A model generated the notes under the pieces. It was not told the DNA's origin and did no database searches. It saw only the letters and a program-made list of their open reading frames with translations. Positions 1 through 5,089 of a stretch of 5,089 bases of DNA are shown here, one piece after another (position 1 is the stretch's first letter; each line of letters opens with the position of its first letter). The stretch is from Bacteroidota bacterium (lineage in GTDB: Bacteria > Bacteroidota > Bacteroidia > Chitinophagales > Chitinophagaceae): assembly GCA_947461985.1 (NCBI GenBank), contig CANHNT010000158.1, forward strand, positions 1 to 5,089. The letters run 5' to 3'. A program made the translations under genes and the position numbers.

Positions 1-366
1 ACTAACATAAAATCTATTATTTTGGGCAATGCCTTCCATACCAATATTAAATAAATAGTCTTTTCTTTTTCTTGTATGAAATCCTACTCTATAAATTTTT
101 GTAGTGTAATCACCTTTTTGTTTTACAGAATCTACAAGAATATAAATACTGTCTTCTTTTAAATAGTATTTTCCTTCGTAAGCAAATGCTCTTGCATTTA
201 TATATTCTGGATTGTCATTATATGTAATAGAATCATTTTTGAATGTATAATTTATATTCCAATGGTTCCAATAATTTCCATTATGAATCAATTTCTTTTC
301 TTGTGCAAAAGAATTTATGCTTATAAAAAGCAATATTATTGGTAGTATATAGGAATGTAATTTCAT
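1..366 (-). CDS. Secreted protein of unknown function, 3' end cut by window edge
   Basis: The minus strand is open from ATG at 366-364 to base 1 with no stop, giving 122 residues of an incomplete protein. It begins MKLHSYILPIILLFISINSFAQ, a textbook signal peptide: a basic start, a hydrophobic stretch at about residues 6-18, then a small-residue cleavage site before Gln, the 'FAQ' ending common in Bacteroidota exported proteins. There is no Cys at the cleavage site, so it is not a lipoprotein. The mature part is rich in Tyr, Asn, Asp and Lys, with alternating hydrophobic/polar stretches (for example YYLKEDSIYILVDSV near residues 63-77) that suggest beta strands. I recognise no family. It is divergent from the formate dehydrogenase gene, 46 bases apart, and clearly more AT-rich. 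The signal peptide is directly visible; periplasmic or surface location is inferred; the function is unknown. Confidence 0.8.
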   Translation of the reverse strand, partial: MKLHSYILPIILLFISINSFAQEKKLIHNGNYWNHWNINYTFKNDSITYNDNPEYINARAFAYEGKYYLKEDSIYILVDSVKQKGDYTTKIYRVGFHTRKRKDYLFNIGMEGIAQNNRFYVS

Positions 367-412
367 TTTCAAATTAAAATTACTATTTTTATACCTACAA
401 AAAACACTTCTC
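367..412. promoter_or_regulatory. Short divergent intergenic region with weak promoter candidates
   Basis: These 46 bases must drive both the minus-strand secreted protein and the plus-strand formate dehydrogenase unless promoters lie inside the genes. On the minus strand, TTG (400-398), a 20-base spacer and TTAATTTG (377-370) match the Bacteroidota TTG / TAnnTTTG arrangement except for one base in the -7 box; this would start the transcript almost at the ATG at 366. On the plus strand, TATTTTTA (384-391) matches TAnnTTT but lacks the final G and has no clear -33 TTG. The region is so AT-rich that such partial matches are expected by chance. No Shine-Dalgarno sequence precedes either start. 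Confidence 0.3.
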
Positions 413-3187
413 ATGTTTGAAACTTCACGTCCAATAAAAAGTATAGAAAAAAATGTTGCTTCGAATACAAAAATGGCTTACATCAATGATGTGCCGTTTC
501 AGTTTATTCCTGGTGAAACGATATTGACTTTTGTGCGTAGAAGTTTGGGTGAAAATTTAGTGCCAACCTTGTGTGATGCACCCAACCTTGACCCTTTTGG
601 GAGTTGCCGTGTTTGCAGTGTGGACGTGGCTTTGGTGCAAAATGGAAATGCAAAAGCAATGGCTTCTTGTCATACACCTGTGATGGAAAATGCATACATT
701 TATCCCACAAGCAAACGCATTCAAAAACTACGAAAAAATATTATTGAATTGGTTTTAACCGACCATCCTTTAGATTGTTTGACCTGTGAAGTCAACAACA
801 ATTGTGAGTTGCAAACGGTAGCAGCACAAGTGGGTGTGAGAGATGTTCGTTATCCTGAAGGCAAAACACATTTAGACCGAAAAAAAGATTTGAGTCATCC
901 GTACATGACGTCTGATTTAAGTAAATGCATTAACTGTTTTCGATGTGTGAGAGCTTGTGATGAAGTGCAAGGACAATTTGTGTTAAGCATGGCTGGCAGA
1001 GGATTTGATGCACATATTGTAAAAGGTTCTGAACAAACATTTTTTGAAAGCGATTGTGTGAGTTGTGGTGCCTGTGCACAAGCTTGTCCTACCAGTGCCA
1101 TTAGCGATGTGTTTGAAAGCAAAAGTATTGTGGCTAAAGAAAAAACAAGAACAGTGTGTACCTATTGTGGTGTAGGTTGCAATTTGGAAGTGTCTACGGT
1201 GAATGGTGAAATAAAAAGCATACAAGCGCCTTATGATGCAGAAGTGAACAAAGGACATACGTGTTTGAAAGGACGTTATGCATTTAAATTTTACGATCAT
1301 AAAGAAAGGCTACGCTCTCCACTCATTAAAAAAAATGGTGAATTTGTAGAAGTATCTTGGGATGAAGCCTATGATTATATTGCCACTAAATTGACCGAAA
1401 TAAAATCAAATTATGGTGCAGATGCTATTGGTGGAATTTCATCGGCTCGATGCACCAATGAAGAAAATTATTTAATGCAAAAATTTATTCGCACCACCAT
1501 TGGTACGAATAATATTGACAGTTGTGCTCGGGTGTGCCACAGCCCTACTGCATTAGGCATGCAACGAACTTTTGGAACAGGCGCTGCAACCAATTCGGTT
1601 ATTGATTTGAAATATGCAAATTGCATTATGGTCATTGGTGCAAACCCTACCGATGGTCATCCTGTAACTGGGGCAAAAATGAAACAATTCGCCATGAAAC
1701 AAAATCATGTGACCATTGTTATTGATCCTCGACGAACTGAGTTAGCAACGTATGCAAACTATCATTTGCAATTGAAACCAGGAACCAATGTGGCCTTGTT
1801 AAACATGCTATTGTATTTCATTATTAAAGAAAATTTAGAAGATCAAACATTTATCGAAAATAGAACAGAAGGCTATGAAGATTTTAAAAATCATGTGCTT
1901 TCTTTTGATGTGGATGAATTAGAAAAAATAACGGGCGTTGATAAAAATTTGGCTCGTGAAGCAGCCATGGCTTATGCTAAAGCACCTAATGCAATGAGCT
2001 TTCATGGATTGGGTGTTACGGAGCATTCGCAAGGAACGTTTACCGTAATGCTCATTGCCGATTTGGCTATGATTACCGGAAACATTGGCCGTAGAGGGGT
2101 TGGTGTAAATCCGCTTCGAGGACAAAACAATGTACAAGGTGCTGCCGATATGGGATGTCAACCCCATCAAGGTGCTGGCTATTTAGATGTTACGAATCCT
2201 GAATATCATGCAAAATATGAAGCGTTTTATGGGGTCAAATTGCCCAATTATATTGGATTAAAAATTCCTCAAATGTATGATGCCGCCATTGATGGCAAAT
2301 TTAAAGCCTTGTGGTTAATGGGGGAAGACAATGTGCAAACGGATCCTAACACCAATAAAGTAAAAGAAGCCATGAATAATTTGGAGCTGTTAGTGGTGCA
2401 AGAATTGTTTATGACCGAGACCGCAAAAATGGCGCATGTGGTTTTACCTGCAACCTCATTTCTTGAAAAAAGCGGCACCTTTACCAATGGTGAACGTCGC
2501 ATTCAACGCGTGAATAAAGTTGTTGAACCCATTGCTGGTACCAAACAAGATGGACAAATTATTATTGACATCATGAACAAAATGGGAGGCAACGAACAAG
2601 ATTATAATCCGAAAACTTTGTTGGAAGAAATTTCGCAAATCGTTCCATTTTTTGCCGGTGTAAAGTGGGATGAATTGGGCATTAATGGCAAGCAATGGCC
2701 TGTATTGGCCGATGGTTCAGACACAGAAATTTTGCACATTGATGGATTTAAAATGGGCAAAGGTCAGTTTAAAAAAGCAACATGGATTCAAACAACAGAA
2801 CTAACGGATAATGAAAAAGACTTCCCTTATATTTTAACGACCAATCGTGAATTAGAACATTATAATTGTGGAACTCAAACACGAAGAACAGGCAATGCTG
2901 AAATTTTACTAACTGATTCATTATTGATAAATCCATTAGATGCTTCGAAAAATAATATTGAAGAAGGCGACATGGTTTGTATAGAAAGTGCAAGAGGAAA
3001 AATTGATGTAAAAGCAAAAATTACCGACGAAGTAAAACCAGGTATTCTTTCCTCCACATTTCATTATCCTGAAGTAAGCATGAATATTTTAACTAGCTCG
3101 GTAACCGATGGGGATGCACTTTGCCCTGAATATAAAGTGTGTGCAGTAAGGATAAGGAAGAGTAAAGGGAAGTATAAAATGGTTTAA
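413..3187 (+). CDS. fdhA: Formate dehydrogenase, catalytic alpha subunit (Mo/W-bis-MGD, NuoG-like N-terminus)
   Basis: Oxidises formate to CO2 at a molybdenum or tungsten bis-pterin centre and passes electrons along iron-sulfur clusters; probably cytoplasmic, since there is no Tat signal. Visible in order: a [2Fe-2S] ferredoxin domain (Cys54, 65, 68, 86); a NuoG-type His-Cys3 [4Fe-4S] site (His118, Cys122, 125, 131); a two-cluster ferredoxin domain (Cys172, 175, 178, 182 and 215, 218, 221, 225); the oxidoreductase [4Fe-4S] site (Cys249, 252, 256, 284, with Lys286); the catalytic pair Cys375-His376 in RVCHSPT; Arg569 in NPLRGQNNVQGA; and a C-terminal dinucleotide-binding domain from about 800. 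CHSPT plus RGQNNVQGA separates it from nitrate reductase and NuoG. Cys375 is TGC, so this is a cysteine, not selenocysteine, enzyme. The 924-residue length is normal for FdsA/YrhE-type subunits. The start could also be Met21 (473), just before the ferredoxin fold. No partner subunit gene is adjacent. The family is certain; the electron acceptor is unknown. Confidence 0.93.
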   Translation: MFETSRPIKSIEKNVASNTKMAYINDVPFQFIPGETILTFVRRSLGENLVPTLCDAPNLDPFGSCRVCSVDVALVQNGNAKAMASCHTPVMENAYIYPTSKRIQKLRKNIIELVLTDHPLDCLTCEVNNNCELQTVAAQVGVRDVRYPEGKTHLDRKKDLSHPYMTSDLSKCINCFRCVRACDEVQGQFVLSMAGRGFDAHIVKGSEQTFFESDCVSCGACAQACPTSAISDVFESKSIVAKEKTRTVCTYCGVGCNLEVSTVNGEIKSIQAPYDAEVNKGHTCLKGRYAFKFYDHKERLRSPLIKKNGEFVEVSWDEAYDYIATKLTEIKSNYGADAIGGISSARCTNEENYLMQKFIRTTIGTNNIDSCARVCHSPTALGMQRTFGTGAATNSVIDLKYANCIMVIGANPTDGHPVTGAKMKQFAMKQNHVTIVIDPRRTELATYANYHLQLKPGTNVALLNMLLYFIIKENLEDQTFIENRTEGYEDFKNHVLSFDVDELEKITGVDKNLAREAAMAYAKAPNAMSFHGLGVTEHSQGTFTVMLIADLAMITGNIGRRGVGVNPLRGQNNVQGAADMGCQPHQGAGYLDVTNPEYHAKYEAFYGVKLPNYIGLKIPQMYDAAIDGKFKALWLMGEDNVQTDPNTNKVKEAMNNLELLVVQELFMTETAKMAHVVLPATSFLEKSGTFTNGERRIQRVNKVVEPIAGTKQDGQIIIDIMNKMGGNEQDYNPKTLLEEISQIVPFFAGVKWDELGINGKQWPVLADGSDTEILHIDGFKMGKGQFKKATWIQTTELTDNEKDFPYILTTNRELEHYNCGTQTRRTGNAEILLTDSLLINPLDASKNNIEEGDMVCIESARGKIDVKAKITDEVKPGILSSTFHYPEVSMNILTSSVTDGDALCPEYKVCAVRIRKSKGKYKMV

Positions 3188-3219
3188 TAATTTGATGATC
3201 TAGTAATGGTAATAAAACG

Positions 3220-3225
3220 AAAAAA
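3220..3225 (+). other. A6 homopolymer at the start of the 3-TM gene (possible frameshift site)
   Basis: Six A residues, followed by four T residues, sit where the ATG-started frame from 3206 (MVIKRKNFDN..., stopping after 18 codons) runs alongside the long downstream frame. Removing a single A would give an uninterrupted ATG-started reading frame into the 3-TM protein. This could be a sequencing error, a slippage site, or coincidence, with TTG at 3228 as the true start. Confidence 0.4.
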
Positions 3226-3227
3226 TT

Positions 3228-3986
3228 TTGATAACACATGTATTAACCGATTTAATAGTTAAGTATTTTCAAAAAAAATACCCAAATGAAAAAAACGAGG
3301 ATTTGCATTTATTAAATGTAATTGAGGAAAATGAAAAATCATTTAAGGTTTGGATAAGTATTGTTTCATTTGGAATCATATTCTTAATGGTAATACTTAC
3401 TTGTGTATTTGGTGAAATTTGTATTTATTTAAACAAAATACTTTCTGATTTAAGTTCACAAGATTCTGTGAATTCTTATTATGGAATAAATGCCATTTAT
3501 TATGCAGTTGGATTCTGTTTGATGTTTCATTTTATTTATCCAATTTATACCTACATTTTGAAGTTAATATTTAAAGAAAAATTTGAAGCATTTATTTATT
3601 TTTCTAACCAACATTTTAAATATAATAACGAACAGGCATTTCAAATAATTAGTAAAATAATGTTGTTTATCACAATTCCATTTATTGTATTTACAATACC
3701 TACCTATTATAGATTTAACAAAAATGAAATAGAATACAAGCCTTTATTTTCTTTAATTTCTTATCAAGAAAAAATTGATAATATTTCTAAAATAGTATTC
3801 ATTGAAGGATTTATCAATAATAATGGTGTTTATAAGGAGAATAAGCATTATTTAGTTAGCTTCAAAAATCTAAATACTGTTTTTGATTCTCAAGGTTTTT
3901 TTAATAAAGATTCTGTTCAATTAGAGAGTGTAAAAAATATTTCAATTTTGAGTAAAACACCTATTCTTTATAAAAAAAATGAATAA
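3228..3986 (+). CDS. Three-transmembrane-segment protein of unknown function, start uncertain
   Basis: I do not recognise this protein. Read from TTG at 3228 it has 252 residues: a charged N-terminal segment (about 1-40, with YFQKKYPNEKNED), then hydrophobic segments at about 41-68, 88-115 and 140-162, then a soluble tail of about 90 residues containing beta-like stretches (KIVFIEGFI, KHYLVSFKNLNTVF). No catalytic, heme or metal motif is evident. The frame has no ATG near its start; the nearest upstream stop is TAA at 3213. ATG at 3206 opens a different frame that stays open across the A6 run at 3220-3225. With one A fewer it would join this frame and give MVIKRKILITHVLTDL at the N-terminus. 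It lies 18-40 bases after the formate dehydrogenase stop on the same strand, so read-through transcription is possible. Codon use is much more AT-rich than that gene. A real coding region is likely from its length and coherent membrane pattern. Confidence 0.7.
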   Translation: MITHVLTDLIVKYFQKKYPNEKNEDLHLLNVIEENEKSFKVWISIVSFGIIFLMVILTCVFGEICIYLNKILSDLSSQDSVNSYYGINAIYYAVGFCLMFHFIYPIYTYILKLIFKEKFEAFIYFSNQHFKYNNEQAFQIISKIMLFITIPFIVFTIPTYYRFNKNEIEYKPLFSLISYQEKIDNISKIVFIEGFINNNGVYKENKHYLVSFKNLNTVFDSQGFFNKDSVQLESVKNISILSKTPILYKKNE

Positions 3987-4003
3987 ATTGAGGTTTGTTA
4001 ATT
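3987..4003. other. 17-base gap between convergent genes, no clear terminator
   Basis: The stop codons of the 3-TM gene (TAA, 3984-3986) and of the minus-strand barrel gene (TAA read at 4006-4004) face each other across 17 AT-rich bases. I see no GC-rich hairpin with a T tract on either strand. A 10-base palindrome, ATTTTAAAAT (4001-4010), overlaps the barrel gene's stop but is too weak and AT-only to call a terminator. Confidence 0.4.
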
Positions 4004-4819
4004 TTAAAATCTAAATCCTAAATTAACCCCACCGCCTCTTATTCCAACACCATTCATGGAACCTTGCACGGTTAATTTATTAGCAGTAACTTCATACTTA
4101 AAATTTTTCACTAAATTGGCAATTGATACCTGCGTAGTAGCTAAAAAATCTCTTACATCTTGTTGGTCATTTACAGATAAAGTAACCGAAGAATTAGATG
4201 AAATATCAATCGCTGTAGACATATAATGTGTGCCTACAATAAATATATCTAAAGAAATACGGTTGCCAATTTTAAAATGCTGGCCAATCATTAATCCACC
4301 ACCATAAGATAAAAAGCTTCCTTTCGTTGTTATGTTTTGCGCTTTATTATTATCATCTGTATAATTGATTGGAAAAGAAATATCTGTATTTCTAATTCTG
4401 AAATAAGGAGCCACATAAAACCCTTTTAATGCACGACGAAAATAAAATCTAAATTCTGGAGTGATGGCCCAACCACTTATTTTTAAATTTTTAAATACCA
4501 TCGCGGTATCATCAATGAAGCTAGAAAATTGATCGATTGCAGGTAACGTACTTTCTATAGAATATCTGCCCTGCAACGCAAAAGAAAACTTTTTGCTCAA
4601 CGCTCTTTCATATTGTAGTGAAATTGTTTTATTCGAGAGCGAAGATAAATTTAGCTTAATTACATTCATTTTATCAGTATTCTCCTCATTATTTGAGGCA
4701 AATTCACCACTAATTCCACCTCCCATAATTCTAAATCTACCATCTTCTACATAATGACGTTGCGCATCAAGATGATTCATTGAAAACATTAAGGCAACGA
4801 AGAATACTAGTTGTTTCAT
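4004..4819 (-). CDS. DUF3575-like outer-membrane beta-barrel protein
   Basis: A 271-residue exported protein. It starts MKQLVFFVALMFSMNHLDAQ, a signal peptide with a likely cut after Ala19, before Gln20. After a short acidic/Asn-rich linker comes NVIKLNLSSLSNKTISLQYERALSKKFSFALQGRY, here about residues 52-86, which resembles the opening strands of DUF3575-type outer-membrane proteins of Bacteroidota. Further amphipathic strands follow (ITPEFRFYFRR, GFYVAPYFRIR, FLSYGGGLMIGQHF, RISLDIFIVG), and the chain ends in GGGVNLGFRF, a terminal aromatic residue typical of barrels inserted by the BAM machinery. The frame extends upstream to ATG at 4861, but those 14 residues (MLRIWYIFEFNFFF) precede the signal peptide and overlap a perfect -7 box at 4837-4844, so I use 4819. 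It is divergent from valS and convergent with the 3-TM gene. Outer-membrane location is well supported; the DUF3575 assignment is from memory and moderate; the function is unknown. Confidence 0.8.
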   Translation of the reverse strand: MKQLVFFVALMFSMNHLDAQRHYVEDGRFRIMGGGISGEFASNNEENTDKMNVIKLNLSSLSNKTISLQYERALSKKFSFALQGRYSIESTLPAIDQFSSFIDDTAMVFKNLKISGWAITPEFRFYFRRALKGFYVAPYFRIRNTDISFPINYTDDNNKAQNITTKGSFLSYGGGLMIGQHFKIGNRISLDIFIVGTHYMSTAIDISSNSSVTLSVNDQQDVRDFLATTQVSIANLVKNFKYEVTANKLTVQGSMNGVGIRGGGVNLGFRF

Positions 4820-4829
4820 AAAAAAAAAA
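4820..4829 (-). repeat. T10 homopolymer directly upstream of the barrel gene start
   Basis: On the gene's sense strand, ten T residues abut the ATG at 4819. With transcription expected to begin near 4833, they would make up most of a leader of roughly a dozen bases. Mononucleotide runs of this length can vary between cells, or cause transcript slippage; whether this one does is unknown. Confidence 0.6.
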
Positions 4830-4836
4830 TTAAACT

Positions 4837-4844
4837 CAAATATA
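4837..4844 (-). promoter_or_regulatory. Bacteroidota -7 promoter box (TATATTTG) for the barrel gene
   Basis: Read on the minus strand, TATATTTG is a perfect match to the TAnnTTTG -7 element. It ends 17 bases before the ATG at 4819, implying a very short leader. I see no TTG at the expected -33 distance (around 4862-4867), so support rests on the -7 box and its position alone. It decides the start codon, since it lies inside the longer frame that opens at 4861. Confidence 0.6.
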
Positions 4845-4941
4845 TACCATATCCTTAACATGCCGTATTTTTTTTAAAAAAGCTTCAAAAAAAATGCATT
4901 CTTGTTCTTTTTATTAAGATAAATTGTCAAATTTCACAAAG

Positions 4942-4971
4942 TTGTAGATATAACTTCTATTCCTATATTTG
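4942..4971 (+). promoter_or_regulatory. Bacteroidota promoter for valS (TTG, 19-base spacer, TATATTTG)
   Basis: TTG at 4942-4944 and a perfect TAnnTTTG box, TATATTTG, at 4964-4971 are 19 bases apart, within the spacing known for the Bacteroidota housekeeping sigma factor. Only five bases separate the -7 box from the valS ATG at 4977, so the expected transcription start is at or next to the start codon. An AAGTT/AACTT inverted repeat (4939-4943 and 4952-4956) overlaps the -33 element but is short enough to be chance. Confidence 0.75.
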
Positions 4972-4976
4972 CAACT

Positions 4977-5089
4977 ATGGAATTATCAAAAAACTATATC
5001 CCTCAAGAAGCAGAAAACAAATGGTACGAACATTGGGTAAATAGTGGCTATTTTAGCTCTACACCCAACGAAAAACCAGCTTATACAAT
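4977..5089 (+). CDS. valS: Valyl-tRNA synthetase, N-terminus only (runs off window)
   Basis: Class I aminoacyl-tRNA synthetase that charges tRNA(Val) in the cytoplasm. Only 37 codons are present: MELSKNYIPQEAENKWYEHW, then VNSGYFSS and finally KPAYTI at the edge. The Y-x-P-x-x-x-E-x-KWYEHW-x-x-x-G-x-F opening, followed by KPAYTI, is the characteristic ValS N-terminus and leads straight into the PPPNVTG nucleotide-binding region (the HIGH signature lies beyond the window). The ATG at 4977 is the right start, because conservation begins almost immediately and there is no other in-frame ATG here. There is no Shine-Dalgarno sequence and almost no room for a leader after the promoter box. The gene is divergent from the barrel gene, with 157 bases between the two starts. 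No T-box-like leader can fit, so that type of regulation is excluded if this promoter is the one used. Confidence 0.92.
   Translation, partial: MELSKNYIPQEAENKWYEHWVNSGYFSSTPNEKPAYT

Noticed and set aside
1535..1537. Possible selenocysteine at the catalytic position of the formate dehydrogenase
   Set aside because: The codon is TGC (Cys375); there is no in-frame TGA in the gene, so no selenocysteine insertion is needed.
504..3057. Several open frames of 60-105 codons on the minus strand inside the formate dehydrogenase gene
   Set aside because: They lie wholly opposite a strongly conserved enzyme, have no recognisable domains, and look like antisense shadows of its codon pattern.
413..3187. 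Alternative identity as NuoG of complex I or a periplasmic/assimilatory nitrate reductase
   Set aside because: The N-terminus is NuoG-like, but the RVCHSPT Cys-His pair and the RGQNNVQGA arginine motif are formate dehydrogenase features, and no other complex I genes are nearby.
3206..3262. An independent 18-codon peptide gene starting at ATG 3206
   Set aside because: It is very short, has no own ribosome signal or homology I know, and is better explained as a shifted start of the 3-TM protein or as chance.
3987..4010. Bidirectional terminator between the convergent genes
   Set aside because: Only a 10-base AT-only palindrome is present; no stable stem with a T tract can be drawn.
4866..4898. 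Dense T and A runs around AAGCTT as a hairpin or terminator
   Set aside because: T8-A6 followed by A8 is low-complexity AT sequence in a divergent promoter region; no gene ends there and no stem with a proper loop is convincing.
1..5089. tRNA or rRNA genes, CRISPR arrays, insertion sequences, prophage or defence genes
   Set aside because: No clover-leaf, spaced repeat, transposase or defence-type protein motif was seen on either strand; the window is a conserved enzyme, a synthetase start, an outer-membrane protein and two unknown genes.

Overview
The window looks like a piece of a Bacteroidota chromosome, plausibly Chitinophagales or a relative, though the order is a guess. Three things support this. 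The DNA is AT-rich. The start codons have no Shine-Dalgarno sequences in front of them. Two start regions carry a perfect TAnnTTTG -7 promoter box, the type used by Bacteroidota sigma factor. The secreted proteins also have signal peptides ending in 'FAQ' or 'DAQ', and one resembles the small outer-membrane barrels common in this phylum.

Layout, left to right. (1) Bases 1-366, minus strand: the N-terminal 122 codons of an unrecognised secreted protein, cut by the window edge. (2) Bases 413-3187, plus strand: a complete 924-residue molybdenum/tungsten formate dehydrogenase alpha subunit with a NuoG-like iron-sulfur N-terminus. It is the only gene here with a confident metabolic role, apart from valS. 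(3) About 3206/3228-3986, plus strand: an unrecognised protein with three membrane segments and an uncertain start. An A6 run may hide a one-base frameshift from an ATG-started frame. (4) Bases 4004-4819, minus strand: a DUF3575-like outer-membrane beta-barrel protein, convergent with gene 3. Its start is reset here from 4861 to 4819, because a promoter box lies inside the longer frame. (5) Bases 4977-5089, plus strand: the first 37 codons of valyl-tRNA synthetase (valS), behind a strong promoter match placed so close to the ATG that the mRNA may be leaderless.

The genes do not form an obvious pathway. The formate dehydrogenase has every iron-sulfur ligand and the catalytic Cys-His-Arg set, but none of its usual partners (diaphorase-type FdsB/FdsG, FdsD, FdhD, a DUF1641 protein, cytochrome b) is recognisable beside it, so its electron acceptor cannot be read from this window. 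The 3-TM protein follows it on the same strand and could be co-transcribed, but nothing in its sequence shows an electron-transfer role. Genes 1 and 3 are visibly more AT-rich than the formate dehydrogenase and look like accessory genes around conserved ones. I found no RNA genes, mobile elements, CRISPR arrays or long repeats, and no clear evidence of an undescribed system. No stretch longer than 300 bases lacks a gene.
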